From Planctomycetota bacterium (GTDB lineage: Bacteria; Planctomycetota; Planctomycetia; Pirellulales; Pirellulaceae), in the NCBI GenBank assembly GCA_014238905.1, contig JABAAE010000003.1, forward strand, positions 124,001 through 188,000: a DNA stretch of 64,000 nucleotides, given 5' to 3'. Of the stretch, positions 55,226-64,000 are shown piece after piece. The translations under genes and the position numbers were made by a program. Numbering within the stretch: the stretch's first letter is position 1; each line of letters starts with the position of its first letter. The notes beneath the pieces were generated by a model. That model saw only the letters and a program-made list of their open reading frames with translations. It was not told the DNA's origin and did not search any database.

Positions 55226-55590
55226 TATTCGATCTTTTATTTTCAAATCAGCGCCGATTTACGAGCCGTATCTGGAAAATTGAACATCTAGCCAACCGCC
55301 CAGGTCTAAACCGTTCAAAACTCGCTTGGGCTTGATGTCCACTTCGCCATCCCAGCGTCCGCCCCAACGATATAGCAATGAATCGACCAGCCCAGCCGAA
55401 TCGGCTTAGCGGAAAAACGTTTTAACAGATTTTCCGTTCGCCACTTGAAAAAGTGGATTATGAGCGTAATAATCTGGGGTTTAACACTGGAAATCTGGAC
55501 ATTTTTGCGATTCGATGGTCCGCGGTGCCGATCATTATTGGATTCCTCCATCATTTCCGTCAAATATGTTACGTTTCTGGAATTAAATCT
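55226..55590. other. Region between the threonine aldolase and tRNA-Gly genes
   Basis: Contains open frames without features. The tRNA promoter is expected in the last 60 bases, but no clear box pair was found. Confidence 0.4.
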
Positions 55591-55662
55591 GCGGGTGTAG
55601 CTCAGTGGTAGAGCATCACGTTGCCAACGTGATTGTCGAGGGTTCGATCCCCTTCACCCGCT
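55591..55662 (+). tRNA. tRNA-Gly (anticodon GCC)
   Basis: The acceptor stem GCGGGTG pairs with CACCCGC. The D-arm GCTC/GAGC, the anticodon stem TCACG/CGTGA with loop TTGCCAA and the T-arm with GGTTCGATCC are intact. The anticodon GCC reads GGC/GGT glycine codons. No CCA is encoded. Confidence 0.95.
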
Positions 55663-55700
55663 CTATTTTCAAATGGTTTTTTAGAGATCTAGATTGACGA

Positions 55701-55734
55701 AACAGGACACTGAATCGGTGTCCTGTTGCTTTTT
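55701..55734 (+). terminator. Rho-independent terminator after tRNA-Gly
   Basis: A 10-bp stem, AACAGGACAC with GTGTCCTGTT, encloses TGAATCG and is followed by GCTTTTT. It lies 38 bases downstream of the tRNA. Confidence 0.85.
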
Positions 55735-55933
55735 GAAGCCTGTTTTGCCGCATCATTCTGCGGAAAGTCGCTCGTCTCAAGAGAGAGTCTCAGGAAAACT
55801 GGTGACAGAATACGTCGCTGTGCTGAAAACACGGCATGGTGCTGAAAATACAACAAAACATAGTGGTGCGAAAAACCAGATTCATTCACCGTTTGAGTTT
55901 GATGTTAAATAACTCAAACGCAGGAAAGCAAAA

Positions 55934-57487
55934 ATGAGCGAAAATCCAGAAGACAACGAAGCTCTTGAGGTTGATGCCGAGACGGCGACTGACGACCCTC
56001 AAACCGACGTCGCTGTGAGCGCGGAGGAAGATCTTATCGAGGGTGAAGAGACTAAAACGCCCCTTCAGCTCGATGTTCAGGTCGAAACCAAGAGTGCCTG
56101 CGAACGACACGTGTTGGTGAAAATTGCCAGGGAGGATATCGAGCGTTATTTCTCCAAGCAATTTGATGAGTTGGCCCCAAAAGCGGAGGTTCCTGGTTTT
56201 CGCCCCGGCAAGGCTCCTCGAAAACTGGTCGAAAACCGATTCAGACATCAGGTGTCAGATCAGGTCAAGGGTGAACTTCTGCTGGATTGCATGACGCAGG
56301 TCAACGAAGATCAGGATTTTTCGGCCATCAGTGAACCCGATTTTGATTTCGGGGCAGTCGAGATTCCAGACGAGGGTGATATGACCTTCGAATTTGATAT
56401 CGAGGTGCGACCGGAATTTGATGTACCCAATTGGAAAGGTCTGAAGATTGATCGTCCAACACGGGAATTCCAAGACAAGGACATCAACGAGCAATTGAAG
56501 AAAATCCTTTCCAAGTACGCCGACATGGTACCGTTTGACGGCGCTGCCGAAGCGGACGATTACCTTGTGGTCAATCTGCAATCCTCAAACGATGGCAACC
56601 CAATCGCCAGCGCAGAGGAATTGGTTATCCAAGTCAAGCCTGCCCTCAGCTTCCCCGATGCCGTTGTGGATGGCTTTGACGAACAGGTGATTGGCTCTAA
56701 ATCCGGAGCCAAGAAAAGCGTGGTCGCCAAGGTCAGCTCGGATGCCGAAAACGAAGAGCTCCGGGGAGCAGAAATCCAACTCGACATGGAAGTGTTGGAT
56801 GTGAAGAGAATGGAGATCCCGGATCTTGATACAGAAATGCTATCAACTCTAGGCGGTTTCGAAACTGAAAAGGATGTGCGTGAGGCAATCAAAGGCGAGC
56901 TAACACGCCAATTGCATTATCACCAAAACAAGAGCATACGCGAGCAGATCACCGGCAGTTTGACAGAATCGGCTGACTGGGACCTTCCACCCGACCTCTT
57001 ACGGCGTCAGGCCAACCGAGAAGTCGAACGAGCGATTCTCGAGCTTCGCTCAAGCGGCTTCGGTGAAGCCGAAATCCGGGCATACGAGAATGACCTTCGC
57101 CAAAATAGCCAACGCTCAACGGAAAATGCGTTAAAGGAGCATTTCATTCTGGAGAGCATCGCTGAGCAGGAAAACATAGAAGAGTCAGAAGAAGACTTCA
57201 ATGAAGAAATCTCCATGATCGCAATGCAACAAAACGAGTCACCTCGTCGAGTTCGCGCTCGTTTGGAGAAAAAAGGACAAATGGACTCGTTGCGAAATCA
57301 GATTATTGAACGAAAGGTCCTGGATCTCATCCGGGAGCATGCTCAATTTAACGATATCCCTTTTGAATTGGATGATAACGGTCCATCAGCGGTTGATTTC
57401 TTTGTGGCAGGTGGTGATTCCCAAGAAATCCCCGAAGCCAAGTACGATGTAGGAACAGATCAGCTAGCAGGGTCACCTAAGAAATAG
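55934..57487 (+). CDS. tig: Trigger factor
   Basis: The ribosome-bound chaperone and peptidyl-prolyl isomerase. After an unusual acidic leader of about 45 residues comes the ribosome-binding domain with the docking loop GFRPGKAPRKLVENRF (residues 88-103). The isomerase-type middle is diverged (VVDGFDEQVIGSKSGAKKSV), and the C-terminal helical arms (REQITGSLTESADWDLPPDL) follow. The length of 517 residues exceeds the usual 430-450. A CAGGAAAGC site precedes the ATG. The ClpP pair follows after a terminator and 500 bp; clpX is missing. Confidence 0.9.
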   Translation: MSENPEDNEALEVDAETATDDPQTDVAVSAEEDLIEGEETKTPLQLDVQVETKSACERHVLVKIAREDIERYFSKQFDELAPKAEVPGFRPGKAPRKLVENRFRHQVSDQVKGELLLDCMTQVNEDQDFSAISEPDFDFGAVEIPDEGDMTFEFDIEVRPEFDVPNWKGLKIDRPTREFQDKDINEQLKKILSKYADMVPFDGAAEADDYLVVNLQSSNDGNPIASAEELVIQVKPALSFPDAVVDGFDEQVIGSKSGAKKSVVAKVSSDAENEELRGAEIQLDMEVLDVKRMEIPDLDTEMLSTLGGFETEKDVREAIKGELTRQLHYHQNKSIREQITGSLTESADWDLPPDLLRRQANREVERAILELRSSGFGEAEIRAYENDLRQNSQRSTENALKEHFILESIAEQENIEESEEDFNEEISMIAMQQNESPRRVRARLEKKGQMDSLRNQIIERKVLDLIREHAQFNDIPFELDDNGPSAVDFFVAGGDSQEIPEAKYDVGTDQLAGSPKK

Positions 57488-58011
57488 TGAATCGACTGGC
57501 GAGGACTGAAGCAGCGAAACGACGCTTTGAGGCGTCGTTTTTTTTTGCAGAGACCGGAACCGAAAGGCCCATTGACGGGCGTCTTACTGCGGGGCCAACG
57601 GGTGATGACCACGGCGGGGTGAAACTGGCTATTTCAGGAACCATGAAGATCAGCAAGAAGCTGCACCGATTCTCCCCCGGTCGACATTGGTATCAGTAAT
57701 CAGAAGAAAAGCCACCTTGTGATTTTACGGGAAAAATTGTACGGTTCAATGGAGATGTCGGTCGCTCCATCACGGTGTGACGCCAAGTCCTCGCCCGGAA
57801 GGTATGGAGGATCACCAGATTTGGCCGGAAAGAAAATCCTGCCCGATTTAGGGTGGCAACATGTCAAACGGTGGTACAAATCTGTGCGTTGGAATTCGGA
57901 CGCCTTCGGGATACCCAACCCGAGATAAAAACCAGCAGCGGCGACTCGACATCAAGTATCCCGATGCCTACGATACCGCATTAGATTGTTCAATGAATAG
58001 AAAGAAGACTC
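57488..58011. other. Region between tig and clpP1
   Basis: Contains the tig terminator. Weak plus-strand frames (57487-57699 and 57719-57928) lack family features and start signals. Confidence 0.45.
57517..57546 (+). terminator. Rho-independent terminator of tig
   Basis: AAACGACGC and GCGTCGTTT form a 9-bp stem around TTTGAG, followed by a run of T. It begins 30 bases after the tig stop codon. Confidence 0.92.
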
Positions 58012-58635
58012 TTGTTTGAAAACCACCCTTTAAATGAAATTTCGAATTCGTATTCGTACCAGCAGATGCAACGTCAAAGACAAATGACGCTCGGTGATCT
58101 GTTACTGGAAAATCGAATCGTTTTCCTGCAGGGCGAAATTCACACCGGAAATGCGAACGAACTTGTGATGAAACTGCTTTACCTGCAAAGCGAAAATCGC
58201 AAAAAAGATATTCATTTTTATATGAACTCACCAGGTGGAGACGTCATTGCGACATTGGCAGTCTACGACGTCATGCAAATACTGACCTGCCCGGTTGCTA
58301 CTTATTGCGTCGGACAAGCCGCCAGCGGCGCAGCCGTCCTCTTAGCGGGTGGCGCCAAAGGCAAACGATATGCTCTACCCAATTCCCGCGTGATGATTCA
58401 CCAACCACACGGTGGCGTTGGTGGTCAGGTCAGCGACATAGAAATCCAGGCCGCAGAAATCCTCAGAAACCGAAGTCGGTTAAACGAAATCCTTGCGCAT
58501 CATACCGGTAAGAGTGCTGAACAAATCGAGAAAGACATGGATCGTGACTTCTTCATGACGGCCGATGCCGCCAAGGAATATGGAATCGTCGACGACATAA
58601 CGAAAAAACCTGATACCGAAGAAGACGACGATTAA
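58012..58635 (+). CDS. clpP1: ATP-dependent Clp protease proteolytic subunit (first of two)
   Basis: The subunit of the barrel-shaped ClpP protease. The triad is Ser105 ([11 protein letters not shown]), His130 ([10 protein letters not shown]) and Asp179 (MDRDFFMT). [12 protein letters not shown] is diagnostic. The serine loop reads SGAAV where most ClpP have SMGA. The frame starts at TTG (58012); an ATG at 58066 ([11 protein letters not shown]) is a good alternative and would remove 18 residues that look like propeptide. Acidic C-terminus (DTEEDDD). Followed by the second clpP 89 bp away. Confidence 0.92.
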   Translation: MFENHPLNEISNSYSYQQMQRQRQMTLGDLLLENRIVFLQGEIHTGNANELVMKLLYLQSENRKKDIHFYMNSPGGDVIATLAVYDVMQILTCPVATYCVGQAASGAAVLLAGGAKGKRYALPNSRVMIHQPHGGVGGQVSDIEIQAAEILRNRSRLNEILAHHTGKSAEQIEKDMDRDFFMTADAAKEYGIVDDITKKPDTEEDDD

Positions 58636-58724
58636 TCAAATTCGGCTGACTGCCTCTGACCGTCAATACCGAGTTTCCCGTCTTTCCACTCAACTTGAAT
58701 CAACGCTCAACGAAAGTCATTCAA

Positions 58725-59333
58725 ATGCCATACGTTCCCTACGTTGTTGACAACTCCGGCCGTGAAGAACGCGTTTACGATATTTACAGCCGACTTTTAA
58801 AAGATCGAATTATCTTTTTGGGAAGTCAGGTGAACTCCGAGATTGCCAATTCTTTAGTGGCGCAAATGCTTTTTTTGCAATCGGAAGACCCAAAAGCTGA
58901 TATTCACCTGTACATTAATTCACCCGGAGGCAGTGTCGTCGCCGGAATGGCCATCTACGACACGATGCAGTTTGTGACCTGCGATATAGCGACTTATTGC
59001 ATCGGCCATGCGGCTTCGATGGGAGCGTTGTTATTGACCGCCGGAGCAGCCGGAAAACGGCACTCATTGCCCAATTCCAATATCATGATCCACCAACCCT
59101 TGGCTGGAATGCAGGGAACGGCGGAGGAAATTGAAATTCATGTCAAAGAACTCCAGAAAACCAAGCATCGCCTGAACGAAATCCTGATTAAGCACACCGG
59201 GCAGTCTCTGGCCGATATTGAAAGAGATACTGATCGTGATAACTTCATGACGGCGGACGAAGCGAAGGAATACAAATTGATTGATAAGGTCGTCGCGGAA
59301 ATGAACGAGTCAGGTGCCCCTGAGTCCAGTTAA
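58725..59333 (+). CDS. clpP2: ATP-dependent Clp protease proteolytic subunit (second of two)
   Basis: A classical ClpP (202 residues from the ATG): Ser98 ([11 protein letters not shown]), His123 ([12 protein letters not shown]) and Asp172 ([12 protein letters not shown]). The N-terminus [20 protein letters not shown] is typical and favours the ATG at 58725 over the TTG at 58695. Differences from the first copy suggest a hetero-oligomeric protease of two ClpP types. The ATPase partner clpX is not in the window. Confidence 0.94.
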   Translation: MPYVPYVVDNSGREERVYDIYSRLLKDRIIFLGSQVNSEIANSLVAQMLFLQSEDPKADIHLYINSPGGSVVAGMAIYDTMQFVTCDIATYCIGHAASMGALLLTAGAAGKRHSLPNSNIMIHQPLAGMQGTAEEIEIHVKELQKTKHRLNEILIKHTGQSLADIERDTDRDNFMTADEAKEYKLIDKVVAEMNESGAPESS

Positions 59334-59788
59334 TCAGCCGATAGGGGCGGTCAGAATGGGTCCGGCTAAGTCCCTTTCATTCTATTTTTAGTGACTCCAT
59401 GAGTGGTATGGCATTACCTTGGGATCTATTCCGACGTGTCGGGCTAGACGGAATGGTAATGGTCAGAATTCATCGGTTTCTGAATCCATTTAATCGGATT
59501 CAGGGCGGCCAACCGCAGTGCAGCATGGCCGTGACCACTGATCTTGCTAGCTAGAAGGGCTTCGTTGTTTGGCTAACAGTGGAAGAAATTGCCTGAAACG
59601 GCAGATTCAAATTGACCGCGACTACTGATTTAAGCTATTTTCCGCCATCGAAATAGTTCATCCGCGTCATCGTTGCGTGAATGGACTGGGTCGATACAGA
59701 AAAACGGGCTGGCGATGTGAGGGTGAAACCCTCGATTCGTGAGTCACCAAATCTTGTTTTGAGGGGGAATTTGTAAGGTGCCAATAGC
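59334..59788. other. Region between clpP2 and the lipoprotein gene
   Basis: 455 bp without a gene. A small stem GAGGGT/ACCCTC near 59727 lies about 60 bases before the next gene; its T-tract is absent. Confidence 0.45.
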
Positions 59789-60814
59789 ATGTGTGATTGT
59801 CAAATGAATCCATGGCGTTTCCCGGTATTATCGCCCCAGCGAATTCAGCTGGTGTGGATGGGATTGTTGGCCAGCGTAGCCTTTTGCTCGTTGGCTGGTT
59901 GCCGGATGGGATTCAATCATCCCCAGATACAAAACGCGCTTGAAATGTCGCGGGTCGAGCGGGACGCCGCCGAGGATCAGTATTACCAACTGAAAAAAGA
60001 GTATGACGAAGCCGTTCTTCAGATCGACGACCTTAAAAACGAACTCCAACAAAGACAAGCCCCGTCCACCGATGAAGCATCCCAACTAGCCCCGCTGAAT
60101 GATGTCTCATCCAACACTTACCCACAGATAAAACCATCCGAAAAATACCCGGTCGAACAGGTTAGCAGCACGATCGGTTTTGACCGCGACTCCAACGCTT
60201 CAGAAATAAGTGAACTGACGATTGCCCTCAATCAAACACGAGGATTTGATAGTCATGGAAAATCAGGCGACGATGGAATCATTGTTGCTTTAAAACCTCT
60301 AGATAAGAATGGGCGTTTTATCAACACGCCCGGGACCACCACCATTAGCTTGATCGATCCAGCGCTAACGGGGATCCGCCAACGGGTCGGTTTGTGGCGT
60401 TTTTCTGCCGAAGAGGTAAGAGAACGAATTGACCCAGAGAGTGAAACATTCGTTTTTCGACTCCCATGGCAAAGAACGAATCCCAAGAATTCCAGATTGA
60501 AATTGTTTGCTCGTATTCAGACCGAAAACGCAAGATTGGAATCTGAAAGTGATGTCAACCTGGTTCTGGATGGGGAGCCTCGCTCACGTTGGACAAACAT
60601 TTCCGCGACCCCAGATTCCAAAAGCCCAGATTCCAAAAGCCAAGCGAGCGGATCCCTGAACTCGGATCAGGGCAGATCGGTCGCTATGATTCCAAGCGAC
60701 ACTTCGTTGCCGGTTAAATCCGGAGGGGCAACTAACCCATCCACCCGTTCACCAGAATCGTCAGCGGTTCAAGGCGTTCAAATCGCTCGCCCCCAGTGGT
60801 CTCCATACCGGTAA
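59789..60814 (+). CDS. Predicted lipoprotein with coiled-coil segment
   Basis: Not recognised by family. The N-terminus has a membrane segment and a lipobox-like LAGC with Cys38 (FCSLAGCRMG), preceded by LLASVAF. A heptad-like stretch (DQYYQLKKEYDEAVLQIDD, then LKNELQQRQ, about residues 58-90) forms a coiled coil, and the middle part (about 130-250) looks beta-rich (IIVALKPLDKNGRFINTPG). A Ser/Pro-rich tail has a PDSKS tandem duplicate. Possibly an envelope protein. Confidence 0.65.
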   Translation: MCDCQMNPWRFPVLSPQRIQLVWMGLLASVAFCSLAGCRMGFNHPQIQNALEMSRVERDAAEDQYYQLKKEYDEAVLQIDDLKNELQQRQAPSTDEASQLAPLNDVSSNTYPQIKPSEKYPVEQVSSTIGFDRDSNASEISELTIALNQTRGFDSHGKSGDDGIIVALKPLDKNGRFINTPGTTTISLIDPALTGIRQRVGLWRFSAEEVRERIDPESETFVFRLPWQRTNPKNSRLKLFARIQTENARLESESDVNLVLDGEPRSRWTNISATPDSKSPDSKSQASGSLNSDQGRSVAMIPSDTSLPVKSGGATNPSTRSPESSAVQGVQIARPQWSPYR

Positions 60815-60886
60815 TTTATAACAGTTTTTTGCAGATCCGCTGTTTGAATCAGCCTGATCGAAATCGCTAAGCACCACCAATGGTAG

Positions 60887-61210
60887 TTACCAACCCATTA
60901 CCATGTTGGATTCAACGACCTTGCGTGCGCGATCCAAATCGACTCCTGTCTCTCCCATGTAAAGCCGGATCGCATGAACCTTATCGCCTGATGCTTTTGC
61001 CAGACAATCCCTGGCTACCGAACAAAGGTCGACTGCGTCCTGAATACCCAGCACACTCTTGGAGATGACCCAACTATCGCGTGGCCGTTGGATGATCCGC
61101 TTGATCGTTTCGGCTGGGTACGATTGCGCAGCAACTTGAATGGCGGAATCTTCTTCGTTCGCCCAAGTGATAATAATATGACCGTCGGTCTCTATTTCAT
61201 ATAATGGCAT
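60887..61210 (-). CDS. Hypothetical protein (107 aa)
   Basis: Not recognised. Predicted alpha/beta: MPLYEIETDGHIIITWANEE looks like a beta strand and turn followed by SYPAETIKRIIQRPR and a helical middle (DAVDLCSVARDCLAKASGDK), ending ARKVVESNMVMGW. No signal or membrane helices. It lies alone between the lipoprotein and birA genes. Codon use and the absence of a better frame on either strand support the call. Confidence 0.6.
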   Translation of the reverse strand: MPLYEIETDGHIIITWANEEDSAIQVAAQSYPAETIKRIIQRPRDSWVISKSVLGIQDAVDLCSVARDCLAKASGDKVHAIRLYMGETGVDLDRARKVVESNMVMGW

Positions 61211-61483
61211 TTTCTATAAACCTTTTAAAGCTGCAAACGAAGTCTACCTCTTCATTTTGATTACAAAAGGCATTTCATTCAATGGCGTGCAGGCAAGATC
61301 GTCCTTTTCAATATTCCATCCGCCGAGGTGAAACCACCCGCACTGGCATTAATCAACGATTTTTTCGAAACGATATTACCGTGGATTACCTTGGAATTGG
61401 TATCGCTCCCGCCCCAGCGGTGGACTGCACCAACGATCAGCATGGAGATCATGCCCGAGGGTGTATCTCATTGAACAGGTCTA

Positions 61484-62275
61484 TCAGGTCATCGCCGGAC
61501 CAAAATTCAAAATCGAGCCATTGGAAATGATCCGCATTTTCCCGTCATCTTTAAGCTGAATTTCACCGTTTGGTCCAAGACCGGCATACCGACCTTGGAC
61601 CTTGCTATCGCCAACCTGAACGACTAGCCACCGTCCAACCAAAAAATCCAGCTGTTCAAAACGCGTATGGAATTCCTGCAGAGACGCATTGTTTTCGAAT
61701 TGCAATCCAGCCATCCAACTCTGGCAAACTCGTATTAATACTTCCGTTTTGTCAAATTGGTGGCCTAATTGTTCAGACAAAGACGTCCGGTCAATATGAC
61801 CTAATTCACCCGAGAATGAATTATTGACGTTGATTCCACATCCTAGAATGGTGAATGATTCCTTTTGCATCACCTGTTCCACCAAGAGTCCGGAGATTTT
61901 TTTTTCGGCGGCCATCACATCGTTAGGCCATTTCACTTGACAATAGTCCTTACTTCCCAGTCGATTAAATTCTTCGGCCAGCCAGAGCCCACTTTTCAGG
62001 GCAAAGGGAATTTTACCAGCCGGTAAGGTCGAGGTTTCCCAGATGATCGAAAATGTCAGTGAATCTTCGGAGGAATACCATGACTTTCCGCGGCGCCCTC
62101 TTCCCTTTGTTTGTTTAATTGCCAAGATAAGGGCTGGAAAGTGAATATTCTCGGCGGCTTCCATCTGGGCTTTTTTGACCAGAGACTTGGCGTAATCGTT
62201 TGTCGAATCCAGTTCTTCAAATTGGTAGACTTGTCTAATAAAAGGCAATTGCCGGCGTATTTCAGTTTCGTCCAT
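61484..62275 (-). CDS. birA: Biotin--[acetyl-CoA carboxylase] ligase
   Basis: The enzyme attaches biotin to the carboxylase carrier protein. The biotinyl-AMP motif KGRGRRGKSW (57-66) is followed by SLTFSIIWE, the segment QVKWPNDVMAAEKKISGLLV with the catalytic lysine region, and GCGINVNNS. It lacks the N-terminal DNA-binding domain, so it is the monofunctional ligase with no regulatory role. The C-terminal SH3-like part has VGRWLVVQVGDSKVQGRYAG. Length 263. It points away from obg. Confidence 0.93.
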   Translation of the reverse strand: MDETEIRRQLPFIRQVYQFEELDSTNDYAKSLVKKAQMEAAENIHFPALILAIKQTKGRGRRGKSWYSSEDSLTFSIIWETSTLPAGKIPFALKSGLWLAEEFNRLGSKDYCQVKWPNDVMAAEKKISGLLVEQVMQKESFTILGCGINVNNSFSGELGHIDRTSLSEQLGHQFDKTEVLIRVCQSWMAGLQFENNASLQEFHTRFEQLDFLVGRWLVVQVGDSKVQGRYAGLGPNGEIQLKDDGKMRIISNGSILNFGPAMT

Positions 62276-62439
62276 CGAATTTCCACGCGAGTCGGTAAAC
62301 CGGGCGGTGAAAGAGGTGGGAAGGCCATCATCAACTGAAGGTGTTGGACAGAATCACACATTCCAGCCCGGACTCCGAATCGTTTATTTCGAAGCTAATT
62401 GGTTGGTTTTAAGATTATTCCGTTATCGGTGATTGTTAA

Positions 62440-63426
62440 ATGTTTGTCGACCGAGTCGAAATAGAAGTTGTCGCCGGCAAGGGTGGAGACGGCTGCATGA
62501 GCTTTCGCAGAGAAAGATATGTACCCAAAGGTGGTCCTGACGGGGGCGACGGTGGCCACGGCGGCAGTGTCATCATCGAAGCGTCCACGGGCGTTAACAG
62601 CTTGGTTGCGCTCAAACACAAAAAACTCTGGAAAGCCGAACGGGGTAAACATGGTAGCGGGTCCAATCGCCGCGGTCGAAATGGTGGGGATATTGTGATT
62701 CGCGTCCCGCCAGGCACCCTCCTGATCGATAAAAAGGAAGGGTTTGTGATCAAGGATTTGGCAGAGGACGGCGCATCGATCGTAGCAGCCAAAGGTGGCG
62801 CAGGGGGTAGGGGAAACACCCACTTTAAGTCATCCACCAATCAGGCTCCCCGGGAACGGAGTTCGGGAAACCCTGGTGACGCACGGCGGTTAATTCTGGA
62901 ACTGAAAGTGATCGCGGATGTCGGCTTGATCGGCAAGCCCAATGCTGGGAAAAGCACGCTATTGAGTCGAATCTCAGATGCCAAACCTGAAATCGCCGAT
63001 TATCCATTTACCACCAAATACCCCAACCTCGGAATTGTGGAGATCGATTTTGACCATTCGTTTGTGATGGCAGACATTCCTGGGCTGATCGAGGGGGCAA
63101 GTGACGGCATTGGTCTGGGCCACGAGTTTTTAAAACACGTCGAAAGAGCCGGAATCCTCGTACATCTTGTCGAACCGACGCCCGTTGACGAAAGCGATGC
63201 GATAGAGAACTATCGTTTGATCAGAAAAGAATTGGCTCAATACAAGAAGGAATTGGCCGAACGACCAGAGATTATTGTGATAACCAAATCAGAAATACCG
63301 GAAGCGGCTGCAATCCGGAGCACCTTGAGTACCGAGCTTGACCGGGAGGTCCTCATGGTTTCGGCAGCGACCGGCGACGGACTAAAATCGATGATTAGCA
63401 AAATAGCAGAACAACTTCGGAAGTAA
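62440..63426 (+). CDS. obgE: Obg family GTPase
   Basis: A ribosome-associated GTPase needed for 50S maturation. The glycine-rich Obg fold ([20 protein letters not shown], residues 30-49) is followed by the G domain with GKPNAGKST (165-173), the switch DIPG (212-215) and TKSE. At 328 residues the C-terminal OCT domain is missing, as in many short forms. The next gene, coaX, starts 117 bp downstream. Confidence 0.95.
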   Translation: MFVDRVEIEVVAGKGGDGCMSFRRERYVPKGGPDGGDGGHGGSVIIEASTGVNSLVALKHKKLWKAERGKHGSGSNRRGRNGGDIVIRVPPGTLLIDKKEGFVIKDLAEDGASIVAAKGGAGGRGNTHFKSSTNQAPRERSSGNPGDARRLILELKVIADVGLIGKPNAGKSTLLSRISDAKPEIADYPFTTKYPNLGIVEIDFDHSFVMADIPGLIEGASDGIGLGHEFLKHVERAGILVHLVEPTPVDESDAIENYRLIRKELAQYKKELAERPEIIVITKSEIPEAAAIRSTLSTELDREVLMVSAATGDGLKSMISKIAEQLRK

Positions 63427-63543
63427 CATGGTTTTGAAATTCTCGCCAATTTCTTGGTTCATGGGATTCCAGCTTGTCCCGTTTCGAATCCTGCGAGATT
63501 CACTTATTTTTCGTTTGGATTCCTTTATTACGGAGTCCCTCCC

Positions 63544-64000
63544 ATGAACTTACTCGTTCTTGATATCGGTAATAGCCATGTCAAGTTATGTTCGGGGCGA
63601 ATGGACCAGCCTTTTCCTGTAAATGCATGTGAGTCGGTTCCTGTTTCCCAATGCAAAGCACGCATAACGGCATTGGGTTCGGTTGATAGATGTGTCATTT
63701 CCAGCGTCAACCCAGCACTATTGACTGGAATTCATGACCTCCTCGAAAATCGCCTCACCAGCGGAACACCCTACCTGTTGGATGCTGCGGGTTCCCCGTT
63801 GCAACTTCTGGTAAAGTCACCTGCAACCCTGGGCTCCGATCGCATCGCCGCAGCCTACGCCGCCCATTGCCGTTCCAACCTGGGGGCGATCGTGGTCGAT
63901 GCCGGCACAGCGGTGACTATTGATCGGGTGAATCGCCACGCTCAATTCGAGGGAGGAGTTATCTTTCCAGGCATCGAAATGAACCTCAAGGCGTTACACG
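63544..64000 (+). CDS. coaX: Type III pantothenate kinase (3' end outside window)
   Basis: An ATG-initiated frame of 152 visible residues runs out of the window. MNLLVLDIGNSHVKLCSGR has the ASKHA ATP-binding phosphate 1 motif, GSDRIAAAYAAH is the pantothenate site, and AIVVDAGTAVTIDRV and GGVIFPGIEMNLKAL follow. CoaX makes 4'-phosphopantothenate for CoA synthesis and is the only type in many planctomycete-like genomes. No stop codon is reached. Confidence 0.93.
   Translation, partial: MNLLVLDIGNSHVKLCSGRMDQPFPVNACESVPVSQCKARITALGSVDRCVISSVNPALLTGIHDLLENRLTSGTPYLLDAAGSPLQLLVKSPATLGSDRIAAAYAAHCRSNLGAIVVDAGTAVTIDRVNRHAQFEGGVIFPGIEMNLKALH

Noticed and set aside
57719..57928. Plus-strand frame between tig and clpP1
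   Set aside because: No start signal and no similarity; intergenic.

Overview
The window looks like a chromosome segment of a planctomycete, probably of the Pirellulales/Rhodopirellula type. The pointers are a DUF1559 prepilin-like protein with an [24 protein letters not shown] N-terminus, a formylglycine sulfatase, a PqqD-like/M50 protease/HlyD fusion protein, two tandem ClpP genes behind trigger factor, many small proteins I recognise only as hypothetical, frequent TTG/GTG starts, and wide intergenic spaces in a roughly 50% GC genome. The assignment is inference from gene content; there is no rRNA in the window.

Layout. 1-5.2 kb: end of a MoaD-like gene, a large FAD/Fe-S dehydrogenase, dcd and a hypothetical gene. 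5.3-17.4 kb: a minus-strand S10-spc type ribosomal operon, rpsJ-rplC-rplD-rplW-rplB-rpsS-rplV-rpsC-rplP-rpmC-rpsQ-rplN-rplE-rpsN-rpsH-rplF-rplR-rpsE-rplO-secY-adk-map, with a convincing promoter and a 5' hairpin before rpsJ. rplX (L24) and rpmD (L30) are missing from their usual places. 17.5-25 kb: two methyltransferases, two tandem zinc-ribbon proteins, an ABC-2 exporter pair, upp and a family 2 glycosyltransferase. 25.3-31.4 kb: a DUF481 outer-membrane protein, the M50/HlyD fusion, a hypothetical gene and a sulfatase. 31.4-35 kb: minus-strand folP, a small membrane protein, a truncated MnmE-like GTPase and a di-haem cytochrome c peroxidase. 35-36.9 kb: an SDR, a small hypothetical gene and rplU. 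37.1-44.5 kb: a large serralysin-like protein whose zinc histidines are gone, a family 4 uracil-DNA glycosylase, a Tat-exported NHL protein and DUF1559. 44.9-50.3 kb: a sulfotransferase and the fatty-acid cluster rpmF-fabD-fabG-acpP-fabF. 50.6-55.2 kb: glgB, a degenerate RNase HI-like protein and a threonine aldolase. 55.6-64 kb: tRNA-Gly(GCC), tig, clpP1, clpP2, a lipoprotein, a hypothetical gene, birA, obg and the start of coaX.

Most genes are housekeeping: ribosome assembly, secretion, fatty-acid synthesis, proteostasis and cofactors. The unusual signals are at the edges. (1) Three unlinked gene ends (rplU, fabD, rpmF) carry short tandem repeats that repeat the last codons together with the stop codon. 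(2) A ~230 bp element occurs twice, upstream of the DUF1559 gene and of the sulfotransferase gene. (3) Two or three proteins keep an enzyme fold but have lost key residues or a catalytic end (serralysin-like, RNase HI-like, MnmE-like). (4) The ribosomal operon has lost rplX. No CRISPR array, rRNA, prophage or intact insertion sequence was seen.
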